From assembly GCA_030673845.1 (NCBI GenBank), contig JAUTCQ010000001.1, positions 243,913-307,912 of the forward strand: DNA of 64,000 nt, in the 5' to 3' direction. Positions within the stretch are counted from its first letter, which is position 1. The number at the start of each line of letters is the position of its first letter. The stretch comes from Verrucomicrobiota bacterium JB022 (GTDB taxonomy: Bacteria; Verrucomicrobiota; Verrucomicrobiia; Opitutales; Oceanipulchritudinaceae). Under the pieces are notes generated by a model that searched no databases, was not told the DNA's origin, and worked only from the letters and a program-made list of their open reading frames with translations. Made by a program: the position numbers and the translations under genes. Of this stretch, positions 26,346-33,759 are shown one piece after another.

Positions 26346-27853
26346 AGGTCGATCCCGAGACGTTGGCTGAAGGCGGCTTTCGCTTCGGCGACCATCCCCA
26401 GGCGGGTGCCGTCGGGGTAGGGCAGGTCGAACTCGAATTCCAGAGCGGCGCGCAGACGGTCGGCATCGACGCGCCGGGCGTGGGCGCAGGCAGCGGTGAC
26501 ATTATGGGTCATTTCCCGGATAGTAACCGACCGGAAGTAGCGAGTCCAGAGCCGATGAAACTCGGCTTCCGTGTGGTATCTCTGGACCTTCGGCTTCTCC
26601 TGAAAGTCGCCCAGCCGGATGCCCGATTCGTAGTCCAGGCGAAAGGCGATATTGGCCGCGTTGTTCTCGTTGAGGAAGGCCTTGCCGTTCACTTGACGCC
26701 AGCCGGTTTCGGTCGTGCTCGAGGCGCAGGCGTAGAGCTTCGTCTGCGGGTGGCAGAGCGCCGCCAGAATGACGGCGATGTGCTCCCGGTCGGTCTCGAA
26801 GGGCACGGAGTTGAGCACGCTGGCGAGGAAGATCGAAGACCAGTCCTTGCCGCTGGCTACTGTTGCCAGGAACTCGCGCACGATCCCGACGCTCTTGTCC
26901 TTGTCGATGGTGGCGCCGGTAATGTGATAGGGCTCGAAGGGCGTAACGTCGAAACCGGCGCGGCGCAGCATCTTCGTTTCCGTCAGGTGCCCGGCCCCAA
27001 AGTCGAGGATCCGCGTGCCGTGCTCTTTGGCCCACAAGGCCCGCTGCTCCGGATTGGAAATGTCGAAGGTCTTGCAGGACTTGCGGCCATGGACGGCAAA
27101 GGTGAAGCCGTGCCCCAGCTCGTCGCGCACCCGGCGCGCCCGGCGAAAGGAGTTGTGGCGCAGGAGATCGGCGTAGCGGGTATGCACGTCGAAGTCCATC
27201 GAGAGCAGGTTCATCATCGCCTGGGCGAACGCGGCTTCGTCGTCGCTCACGTAGACCACGGGCGCGGTCTCGCGCTTTTGCTCAGCCAGCATCTCGAGCC
27301 GCCCAATGCCGTTGATGACCGTGCCGTCTTGGCGGCAGACGATCGGCATCAGGATGCCCTGCCGGTACAGGGTGTTGGCCAGATTGCGGGCGTAGCGCAG
27401 CCAGCGTCCGGCGTTCACCTGGCAAAGCTCCTTCACGCTGACCTGTTGAGGGTTCAGGCACCGGTGGAAGTCGAGCGTATCGACTGCCTTGTCGGGGATG
27501 GCATCGGCCAGCCGCGGGAGGTCGATGGCTTCAAGCTCGCGGGTGGCACGGCTTGGCGTGCTGTTCCAGTCGAAGTCGTTCGTCGCCCGGTTGAAGACGA
27601 TGTTCAGGGCCTTGCGCTGCTCGAGCGGCAGCTCCTTGGTGCGGAAGACAGGCAGCCGTTGCGCGCCCATCCGCGTCGCGACCAGATGCCGCTGGTGGCC
27701 CGAGAGGATTTCACCGTTGCGGTCGGCAAAGATAGGAGCGATGAAGCCCAGCTTGCGCAGCGACAGCTCGATGATGTCGAGCCGCGCCGGGTCGGCCGAC
27801 CGTGGGTTGTAGGTGGAGGGGCTGACGGCCCCGATGGGTTCGAGCTGAATCAC
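26342..27853 (-). CDS. ParB-ParB-methyltransferase fusion protein
   Basis: 503 residues. Residues 1-75: ParB N-terminal domain (NPRSADPARLDIIELSLRKLG...GEILSGHQRHLVA). Residues ~130-215: a second ParB-like domain (ILMPIVCRQDGTVINGIGRLEML). Residues ~280-430: Rossmann methyltransferase-like domain with RILDFGAGHLTETKMLRRAGF and SSIFLASVLNSVPFE. ParB domains of this fold bind or hydrolyse CTP/NTPs or act as sulfiredoxin-like nucleotidyl enzymes. GTG start overlaps the preceding ParB gene; the stop overlaps the HAD gene. The combination suggests a DNA or nucleotide modification step near packaging, but no function is shown. Confidence 0.7.
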   Translation of the reverse strand: MIQLEPIGAVSPSTYNPRSADPARLDIIELSLRKLGFIAPIFADRNGEILSGHQRHLVATRMGAQRLPVFRTKELPLEQRKALNIVFNRATNDFDWNSTPSRATRELEAIDLPRLADAIPDKAVDTLDFHRCLNPQQVSVKELCQVNAGRWLRYARNLANTLYRQGILMPIVCRQDGTVINGIGRLEMLAEQKRETAPVVYVSDDEAAFAQAMMNLLSMDFDVHTRYADLLRHNSFRRARRVRDELGHGFTFAVHGRKSCKTFDISNPEQRALWAKEHGTRILDFGAGHLTETKMLRRAGFDVTPFEPYHITGATIDKDKSVGIVREFLATVASGKDWSSIFLASVLNSVPFETDREHIAVILAALCHPQTKLYACASSTTETGWRQVNGKAFLNENNAANIAFRLDYESGIRLGDFQEKPKVQRYHTEAEFHRLWTRYFRSVTIREMTHNVTAACAHARRVDADRLRAALEFEFDLPYPDGTRLGMVAEAKAAFSQRLGIDL

Positions 27854-28512
27854 AGGGCGAGGCGTTGGCGGAGTTCCTTCAGGACGGACTCCTTGTCGAA
27901 GCCCACCTTCTGTTTCAGTTCGTCGAGCCAGATGAGGTAAGCCTCCTGGGGGATCTTGAAGCGATACTGGCCCAGCGAGAAGCCGACCTCACTCCGTTCC
28001 TCCTCGGAGTCCTCCGCTTCGTCTTCATCGGTTTCCTCTTCAGGCCCCGGCGAGGCGCCTAGCAGGCTCTCCAGGTCGGAAGCTTCGAAGCCGGTCAGCA
28101 GCGTGTCGAAGTCCACTACCTGCAAGTCTTCGATGACCGACTCCAGCGAGTTGAGGTCGAGCGAAGCCAGTTCAGCCAGTCGATTGTCGGCCACCAACAC
28201 CGCCGTCTCGTCACTCTCGCTGGCGAAGTCCTGAAAGTCTACCGGGACCAGCTTCACGCCAAGCACCTTCGCGGCTTCCAATCGGCCATGCCCCGCCACA
28301 ATCATCCCGCTGCGGTTCGACACCGTGATTGGGTGCCGCCACCCAAAGTAGCGCACGTTCTTGGCCAGCAGCTCGATCTGCCGGGCCGGGTGGGTGTTCG
28401 GATTGCGCGGATTCGGTGCGAGGTCTTCAATCGGCACCAGCCGGTCAAAGCTGCACCAGACCTCAACCCCATCCGCCAGTGACTTTGCTTTGGGCGTCGC
28501 TGCTTGCGTCAT
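27850..28512 (-). CDS. ParB N-terminal domain protein
   Basis: 220 residues from ATG 28512 (a longer frame to 28614 would overlap the upstream gene). Residues ~18-110 are a ParB domain: LAPNPRNPNTHPARQIELLAKNVRYFGW and MIVAGHGRLEAAKVLG, then DNRLAELASLD. A very acidic linker (PEEETDEDEAEDSEEERSE) joins a C-terminal FKIPQEAYLIWLDELKQ segment seen in phage ParB-like proteins associated with DNA methylases. The start lies 14 nt after TTGACA (28527-28532). Probably works with the fusion protein downstream. Confidence 0.75.
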   Translation of the reverse strand: MTQAATPKAKSLADGVEVWCSFDRLVPIEDLAPNPRNPNTHPARQIELLAKNVRYFGWRHPITVSNRSGMIVAGHGRLEAAKVLGVKLVPVDFQDFASESDETAVLVADNRLAELASLDLNSLESVIEDLQVVDFDTLLTGFEASDLESLLGASPGPEEETDEDEAEDSEEERSEVGFSLGQYRFKIPQEAYLIWLDELKQKVGFDKESVLKELRQRLAL

Positions 28513-28546
28513 GCAAGCGGATGAGCTGTCAAAGGGAGGAAGGTCT

Positions 28547-29410
28547 TTAGGCACTGAACGATAGTGACAACTGCTCGGCCGCTTGAGTCTGAATCTGGCG
28601 CTCACGGCTGGCACTTCTCAGTTCCTTCAACGGCCGCACGAACCAAGGGGCGAAGCAGTAGCCATTCACGCGGCAGGCCTTCAGGACGGTGAGGTTCACG
28701 TCCTGGGCATATAAGAGGTAGGAGTGATTGCTGGCGTGCAGGATCATCCGGCCGGTGCCGACACAAGGGTCCATGACCGACTTCAGGCGGTGGTCGACGC
28801 CTTCGGCGAAGGTCGCCGTGGTCATCAGCTCCACGACATCGTGCGGGGTGGGGAAGAAGCCGGAGCCACGCCCATGCCGGTTTTCAGCGAGTAGGTCTCC
28901 GAAGAGGTCCGCAGGCCAGGCGATCATCGCCTCGAGGCAGAACACTTGATAGAGGCGGCTGAACGCGCCTTCTTGCGGCTCCTCCGGTAGCTCGCGCTGC
29001 GTCGGGTCGCCGAACCCATAGAGGAGCCAGTCAAGGTAGTAGTCGAAGATCCGCCAGCTGTCCCAGCCTTGCCAGCTAGTGCCCGCGCAGATGCAGTCCA
29101 GCGCCTTCTCGTGCATCCGCCGGGCAGGTTCGGCGTCATGCGCATTGAACTCGATCCGCGGGATGGGATCGCTCCCGACCTGGCCTCGTTCGAGGATCTG
29201 CAGCCAGTGTTCCCAGCGGCCCCAGCAGGCGCTTTCGATTTGCACGAGTAGCGGGAGCATCCAGCCCCAGGGCTTTTCGACGCGGAGGTTCCGCTGTGGC
29301 TTGCGGGGCCAGTTCTTCGCTTGGCTGATCTCCCGCCGTAGGATCGCTCTAAACTGCGCGTGGACGTCTACGCTATCTGGTCGTTCTCGCTGATTATGAG
29401 TCGCTTCCAT
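28547..29410 (-). CDS. N6-adenine methyltransferase-like protein without an NPPY motif
   Basis: 287 residues from ATG 29410 (a TTG at 29437 in frame is the alternative). The C-terminal half has the HsdM-type SAM pocket: GSGFFPTPHDVVELMTTATFAEG and VMDPCVGTGRMILHASN, then YAQDVNLTVLKACRVNGYCFAPW. The catalytic (N/D)PP(Y/F) motif that should follow is absent, and the protein ends about 35 residues later. It may bind SAM or DNA without methylating adenine, or depend on a partner. The N-terminal 130 residues are Trp-rich and unrecognised. Confidence 0.65.
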   Translation of the reverse strand: MEATHNQRERPDSVDVHAQFRAILRREISQAKNWPRKPQRNLRVEKPWGWMLPLLVQIESACWGRWEHWLQILERGQVGSDPIPRIEFNAHDAEPARRMHEKALDCICAGTSWQGWDSWRIFDYYLDWLLYGFGDPTQRELPEEPQEGAFSRLYQVFCLEAMIAWPADLFGDLLAENRHGRGSGFFPTPHDVVELMTTATFAEGVDHRLKSVMDPCVGTGRMILHASNHSYLLYAQDVNLTVLKACRVNGYCFAPWFVRPLKELRSASRERQIQTQAAEQLSLSFSA

Positions 29411-29437
29411 TGTATCCAGACTCTGGCAGGGCGACAA

Positions 29438-29699
29438 CTCACGTCTATGTCTTTCGGAGGAAATCGGCGGTTCCCATTTCAGGCTCTTTCGCTGGGAAAA
29501 TCACCGGCTGCTTTCCCAATACCCCGGAAGCGTAATTCCCTGCGTTCATGCGGCCTTACCAGCGACGGATCTCAAAATTTTGTGGGAAATGCAAAATTCC
29601 CCCGCTCGTTCAAACTGACGGCCCTGCCGATGGACCCCGCAGGGCGTATAAGTGGCCTAAAAGATTCCTTACGCCCCCCCGGGGGCCGAGCGGTCCGAG
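29438..29699. promoter_or_regulatory. Gene-free gap with several short inverted repeats
   Basis: About 260 bp separate two minus-strand genes. It holds GGGAAA/TTTCCC (29494-29499 and 29512-29517), GGGAA/TTCCC around 29583-29600, and CCCTGC/GCAGGG (29622-29627 and 29639-29644). A C7-G5 stretch lies near 29673-29685. The recurring GGGAAA half-sites look like protein binding sites or RNA hairpins and make this the best candidate for a late-operon control region, but no -35/-10 pair was convincing. Confidence 0.35.
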
Positions 29700-30401
29700 C
29701 TACTCGTCGGCCTCTTCGGCCTCGAGCTCTTTGAGCTTGGCCCGGAGCTCGGCAGCGATGTCGATCACGGGCTGAAGGTCGAGCATGAGGTCGGTGAGCT
29801 GGTAGTCTTCGGCGCGGTCGAGCCAGCCGGCGCGCTTCATCTTGCCCCACCAGACGACGATCCGGTTTACGTGCGGGTGGACGTTGTCTTTGCCGCGTTC
29901 TGCCGGTGGCGTCATCATCTCCTCTTTCTTCACGACACGGCCGACGATGATGGACTTGGCCAGGCGGCGGGATGAGATCGGCTCGCCCTTCTTGGCAGCG
30001 TCTTCCGCCTTCTTGAGCCACTTCTTCTGGTCTTCGGTCGTCTTGAGCGGCGCTACCTTGCGGTGATGCTCCCAGCTCAAATTGTAGGTGCGCACCGACA
30101 ATTGCACCTTCCGGGACACGTTCGCGTAGTTACGAAGCGTGGTGTAGTCGAGGCCGGTGATACGCATTGCCTCGGTGTAGGTATCGCCCCACTGGCCTTT
30201 GCCCTCGCCATAGGCCAGCCAGTCGCCGATTAGCCATTGAACGGATCGGCCGACTTCGCCCAGCTTGGAGCCGAGCGCTTCCCACTCGTGCTGTTCGAGA
30301 TCGCGGTTGAACGCGATACCAGTCGGCGTGATCTGGTAGGCGTCGGTTTGAATGGAGAGGTCAGGCACTGCGCTGGTGGGATTGGTGGGCTCGTTCGGCA
30401 T
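29700..30401 (-). CDS. LmbU-like DNA-binding protein
   Basis: 233 residues. Residues ~40-125 (HEWEALGSKLGEVGRSVQWLIGDWLAYGEGKGQWGDTYTEAMRITGLDYTTLRNYANVSRKVQ...NLSWEHHRKVAPL) match the pattern of the LmbU / phage regulator family: a Trp-rich helical start followed by an HTH and the conserved LSWEHH. The C-terminal part is charged (KRAGWLDRAEDYQL, then a Glu-rich helix). Likely a transcription regulator of downstream genes. Its start sits 13 nt after TTGACA (30415-30420), the most upstream case of that motif, inside the 3' end of the preceding gene. Confidence 0.65.
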   Translation of the reverse strand: MPNEPTNPTSAVPDLSIQTDAYQITPTGIAFNRDLEQHEWEALGSKLGEVGRSVQWLIGDWLAYGEGKGQWGDTYTEAMRITGLDYTTLRNYANVSRKVQLSVRTYNLSWEHHRKVAPLKTTEDQKKWLKKAEDAAKKGEPISSRRLAKSIIVGRVVKKEEMMTPPAERGKDNVHPHVNRIVVWWGKMKRAGWLDRAEDYQLTDLMLDLQPVIDIAAELRAKLKELEAEEADE

Positions 30402-30900
30402 ACGCGTCGCGGACTGTCAACGCCCGCATGGCTCGCGATGGCGGAAGCCCCAGTGCGTCGGTCAGTTGCGTGCAGCGCTTGGAGACGGCAGCGCGGGTGA
30501 CGCCGTGGCGTTCGGCGATTTCGACCTGAGTCGAGCCGTCGTAAGCGATGTTGGTGACAAGGGCCAGGCAGTCGATGGTCAGCGCGGCCTTGTCGCAGGA
30601 GACGATTTCACCGACCAGCCGACGGTAGGCCGCGATGAGCACTTCTGCGTCGAGCTGGAAGTTCACGACAGGGGCGGGCTCCTCCGGTTCGGGGTCGCGA
30701 CTGGTGGCACGTTCGAGGCTCCCGGTCACGTCGGGCTTGGCGGTTCGGTAGTCGGGCAGGGCGGGGCCAAGTCCAACGGCCTCGAGTTGCTTGCGTTTGC
30801 GTGCGGGTAGGCGCTTCCAGCTTTCGAGGTATTGACGGTCGCGGATACGTTGGCGGTCTTCGTAGCTCAGGTTCTCTTTGGGCAGGTAGTGGCGGCTCAT
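30361..30900 (-). CDS. HTH regulator (sigma-like C-terminal helix-turn-helix)
   Basis: 179 residues. Residues ~125-155 are a clear HTH (STQVEIAERHGVTRAAVSKRCTQL). N-terminal part is basic and includes LSYEDRQRIRDRQYLESWKRLPARKRKQLEAVGL. It overlaps the next gene by 41 bp. Lying immediately upstream (transcriptionally downstream) of the iteron-like array and primase gene, it may bind those repeats or switch on late genes. Which one cannot be decided from sequence. Confidence 0.6.
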   Translation of the reverse strand: MSRHYLPKENLSYEDRQRIRDRQYLESWKRLPARKRKQLEAVGLGPALPDYRTAKPDVTGSLERATSRDPEPEEPAPVVNFQLDAEVLIAAYRRLVGEIVSCDKAALTIDCLALVTNIAYDGSTQVEIAERHGVTRAAVSKRCTQLTDALGLPPSRAMRALTVRDAYAERAHQSHQRSA

Positions 30901-30938
30901 GATTTTTGCTCTGTGACAGAAGTTCCTATGGCAGCGTC

Positions 30939-31265
30939 ACTGACATAATATGCCCCCCTATATATAGGGGGGCTAATGTCAGTAGCTGCCTGCTGACATG
31001 TCAGTAGGTGTGTCAGTGACAATGTCAGTAAATCCATAACCCTTTGGATTTCAGTTCATCTACCTTTCTGTAGATGGTTCGCTTGCTGACACCTATGTCA
31101 GTAGAAATAACGGAAATTATGTTAGTGACTGTGTCAGTAGACATGTCAGTAGCCTTGTGATGTTTTATAAGTTCAAGAATATCAACGGCTGAAGGCGCTT
31201 TGCCCTTGGTAGTTTTGGCTAAGCTTATTTCATCTACTGACATTGAGCGGTGACATTTGTCAGTG
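30939..31265. repeat. Iteron-like array of TGTCAGT(A/G)
   Basis: Ten copies of TGTCAGT(A/G) in about 330 bp: plus orientation at 30977, 30999, 31011, 31023, 31096, 31132, 31144 and 31258; reverse orientation at 30939 and 31235. Several neighbours are spaced 12 bp (30999, 31011, 31023; 31132, 31144). The array spans both the gap after the primase gene and the last ~240 bp of its coding region, where it encodes repeated Thr-Asp codons. Clustered short repeats in a replication gene are the signature of a phage origin (compare lambda O iterons). Confidence 0.7.
30953..30972. promoter_or_regulatory. Perfect 20-bp palindrome within the iteron-like array
   Basis: CCCCCCTATATATAGGGGGG is a perfect palindrome: a TATATATA core clamped by six C/G pairs on each side. 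It lies between the first and second repeat copies in the only non-coding part of the array. It could be an easily extruded or melted element of a replication origin, or an operator. Confidence 0.6.
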
Positions 31266-32989
31266 ACACTCCAGCGGTAAACAGGTCCCTCTCCTTTCTT
31301 GATAGGGGATCGGCGTTGCTTCTCCGACCAGACTTGAGTAACGCCCTTATCGGCTTCCAGACGAAGGTTCGATTCGGCCTTGCGCTCGAGCTGAGAACCT
31401 AAGTGTCCGCGCGTTTTGGATTCGCTGCCGGGGTTCAAGTGAATGACGTTCACGATCCCGCAGTCGTAGGTGTTGGCCAAGGCCATCAGGTGGCGCACCA
31501 GGGCGAACGATTCGCGGGTGTCGTTGGGGTCGTGGACCAGGTCGGCCGTGCCGTCGATGAAGACGCTATGGACGCCGCCGAAGGTCTCCAGCGCGTCCTG
31601 TAGCAGCGCCTCAAGGGCGTTCATGATCTCTTCCGGCATCATACCTGTCAGGCAGTAGGAAAGGAACCACGGGGGCACTTCCTCGGTCTCCGCCCGGCGC
31701 TGGGCGCGGGTAATGAGCTGCCAATGGTCGTAGGCACTCTGCTCGGTATCGAGGTGAATGATGGCCTTGCCGTAGGGGTTTGGGACGTAGACGCCCAGGC
31801 TGTCGATCGCGGCCGGGTCCGGAGCCATCGCGCTGGCGAAGTGCGCCTCGAGGAAGGCTGACTTTCCCGACTTGGCTTGCCCGGAGATCACGCCCAGGTT
31901 GCCGTTGGTCAGCACTTGAACGCCCGCAACGTAGCAGAGGATTGTCGGCTCGGGCGGCTTCTCCAGCGGGCGGAAGCGGAGGGCCTCGATGCGCTTCAAG
32001 ATGTCGGTTCCTGCTTGGCCCTGTGTCGCGCCCGGTGGCGCAGCCAAGGCTTGCTGTAGACTCTCCCGCGGGGAAGTTGCCATCGGCGGTTCTGCGGGCT
32101 TGGAGCCGAAGCCCAGGCGCTTCAACTCGGCGGCCGCCCGGCGGTAGTCGCCCCCACACTCGAGGATAGCGAAGACGTGCCACGGCCGGTAAGAGTGCTC
32201 GGCCTCAAATTGCGTGCTCGTGGTGAAAACCCAGAAGCGTCCGGGGATCTGGTTCCACGAGGCACTGACGCCGTGGGTCTTGCCGGGCCGGGTCCAGTGG
32301 ATTCGGCCGCATTGCTCCCAGCCGTGCTTGCGTAGAAGCGCCGGTAGCTCGGTGTCGGCTTGGGCGTCGTAGGCATCGCCGGGCGAAAGGTCGTCCCCGC
32401 TGCCCATGGATGGCCGGTGCTCGCGCGGACTCTGGCGCTCGTCCAGACTGCGGGCGACCTCCAGCAGGCTTTCGCGTTCGGCGTCGCTGATGGTCGGGAT
32501 CTCGTCCCAGTCGCCCTGGATCAGCGAGTAGCCTTTCGAGGGCGCGATCAGAAAGTAGCCACCGTCACCACGTGTTTCGATCATGGCGGCGCCGTCGGGC
32601 TTGCGGGCCAGCTTCACGTTGCGGATCGGCTCGCCCTTGGTGCGAAAGACGAAGTGCCAGCCGCCGGATGGCGTGCGCTGGATCACCAGGCGCTCGATGA
32701 TCGGATTGCAGCCAGCGGCCTCGAGGCCTTCGATATAGCGCTCCCAGATTGACGGGTCGTGCTTGACGTCGATGTCGATGCATTGGATCGCTCCGGCGAC
32801 AATCGCGATGCCGGAGCCGTTGGCGAAGAATTGAGAAAGGTCGGACTCGGTCGGCAGCTGGTCGCGAAACTCCTTCCACGAGAGCAGGCACGGCCGCTTC
32901 TCGAGGTCCACCGGGATGCACGCGACGCCCTGAGCGCGCAAGGCCCGGGCAGTCGCAAGCGAGGAAGTGTAGTCAGCGTTCAAGATCAA
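31025..32989 (-). CDS. Primase-polymerase / RepA-like helicase replication protein
   Basis: 654 residues (initiation by TTG at 32989 is assumed). Residues ~10-200: PrimPol-type domain with AIVAGAIQCIDIDVK acidic pair and GGWHFVFR His motif, as in bifunctional primase-polymerases of plasmids and phages. Residues ~350-560: RecA-fold ATPase with Walker A GQAKSGKSAF and Walker B VHSVFIDGTADLV. The C-terminal ~60 residues carry an HTH (TDIGVSKRTIYRKVDELKSKG). It likely opens and primes at the repeat array embedded in its own 3' end. Confidence 0.85.
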   Translation of the reverse strand: MILNADYTSSLATARALRAQGVACIPVDLEKRPCLLSWKEFRDQLPTESDLSQFFANGSGIAIVAGAIQCIDIDVKHDPSIWERYIEGLEAAGCNPIIERLVIQRTPSGGWHFVFRTKGEPIRNVKLARKPDGAAMIETRGDGGYFLIAPSKGYSLIQGDWDEIPTISDAERESLLEVARSLDERQSPREHRPSMGSGDDLSPGDAYDAQADTELPALLRKHGWEQCGRIHWTRPGKTHGVSASWNQIPGRFWVFTTSTQFEAEHSYRPWHVFAILECGGDYRRAAAELKRLGFGSKPAEPPMATSPRESLQQALAAPPGATQGQAGTDILKRIEALRFRPLEKPPEPTILCYVAGVQVLTNGNLGVISGQAKSGKSAFLEAHFASAMAPDPAAIDSLGVYVPNPYGKAIIHLDTEQSAYDHWQLITRAQRRAETEEVPPWFLSYCLTGMMPEEIMNALEALLQDALETFGGVHSVFIDGTADLVHDPNDTRESFALVRHLMALANTYDCGIVNVIHLNPGSESKTRGHLGSQLERKAESNLRLEADKGVTQVWSEKQRRSPIKKGEGPVYRWSVTDKCHRSMSVDEISLAKTTKGKAPSAVDILELIKHHKATDMSTDTVTNIISVISTDIGVSKRTIYRKVDELKSKGLWIY

Positions 32990-33015
32990 GGAAAAGGCTC
33001 AGTAGGAAATGGCGG

Positions 33016-33759
33016 TCAAAGGGGGCGAGTGTGGCTTAGGATATTCCATGCGAGTCGAGCCACTGCTGGAACTTGGCCGTTTCCAATGGCTCTAAGGCGG
33101 TCCATCCCTCTGGCCACAGCATCAGCATCTCGTTTGAGAGCGGAGTAATCATCTTGTGAAAGCATCGCGCTGACTGCTCTTGTAAGTTTCCGTCGGCGTG
33201 ATTCTTCCGAATAAGGCTGGATAGCCGTTGGAACGTCCAAGCTCTCCAGCACTGCGCTGTCGGCCGAAGAAGCGACGATCCATATTCGCTGGCCTTCTTG
33301 TATCGCACCGACGGCACCACCTCCCAGCACTCCCCACTGCGCATGGTACCCCAGCGCGGCCAAGTCGCCGAGCACGACTCCAAGCCCCCGAACAGTGAGC
33401 ATTGGCGAGTTTTCCACGAAGACGTAGTATGGTCCCACCTCGCGAATGATTCGTTCCATCTGCTTCCAGAGGCCACTACGATCGCCTTGGATGCCTTTCC
33501 CTTTTGGATTTGCGGAGCTGATGTCTTGGCAGGGAAAGCCGCCAGAAACGACATCAACACGACCGCGCCATGGGCGTCCGTCAAAGGTGCATACATCGTC
33601 CCAGATCGGGAAGGGCCGGAGGCTGCCATCGTTCTGCCGGGCGACCAACACATCCCTGCAGTACGGGTCGATTTCGACAGCGCAGACGCACCGCCATCCG
33701 AGCAGATGTCCTCCGAGTATTCCGCCACCAGCGCCTGCGAAAAGAGCCAGCTCATTCAC
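33016..33759 (-). CDS. C5-cytosine DNA methyltransferase
   Basis: 247 residues from GTG 33759, chosen because AAAGGAGG lies 5 nt upstream and the start overlaps the helicase stop as GTGA; the longer frame only shadows the helicase. Motif I LALFAGAGGGILGG, motif IV GGFPCQDIS (catalytic Cys), motif VI VFVENSP, motif VIII GQRIWIVA, motif X RAIGNGQVPAVA. The target-recognition region between VIII and X is short. It probably protects phage DNA from host or competing restriction. No cognate endonuclease is nearby. Confidence 0.9.
   Translation of the reverse strand: MNELALFAGAGGGILGGHLLGWRCVCAVEIDPYCRDVLVARQNDGSLRPFPIWDDVCTFDGRPWRGRVDVVSGGFPCQDISSANPKGKGIQGDRSGLWKQMERIIREVGPYYVFVENSPMLTVRGLGVVLGDLAALGYHAQWGVLGGGAVGAIQEGQRIWIVASSADSAVLESLDVPTAIQPYSEESRRRKLTRAVSAMLSQDDYSALKRDADAVARGMDRLRAIGNGQVPAVARLAWNILSHTRPL

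Larger units (their letters stand above)
11403..30420 (-). promoter_or_regulatory. Eleven-member TTGAC(A/G)-N13-start motif set
   Basis: Hexamers, on the minus strand, at 11403-11408, 12654-12659, 14124-14129, 14934-14939, 17118-17123, 17369-17374, 20830-20835, 24544-24549, 25891-25896, 28527-28532 and 30415-30420. The distance to the ATG or GTG is 13 nt in nine and 14 nt in two (24544, 28527). The genes served are, in that order, tail terminator-like, connector, scaffold, protease, portal, gpW, TerL, TerS, CmoA-like methyltransferase, ParB and LmbU-like protein. Hexamers often contain the stop codon (TGA) of the upstream gene. Most have no Shine-Dalgarno sequence. The span shown covers the set, not one element. 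Confidence 0.75.

Noticed and set aside
26363..27940. 525-codon plus-strand frame opposite the ParB-methyltransferase fusion
   Set aside because: No domain, odd composition, and the minus-strand frame has ParB and Rossmann motifs plus coupled starts.
11403..30420. TTGACA copies as sigma-70 -35 boxes
   Set aside because: Spacing to start codons is fixed at 13-14 nt and no -10 is present; transcripts would start inside the genes.
30939..31265. CRISPR array
   Set aside because: Repeats are 8 bp, unevenly spaced, partly in opposite orientation and partly coding; iteron-like fits better.
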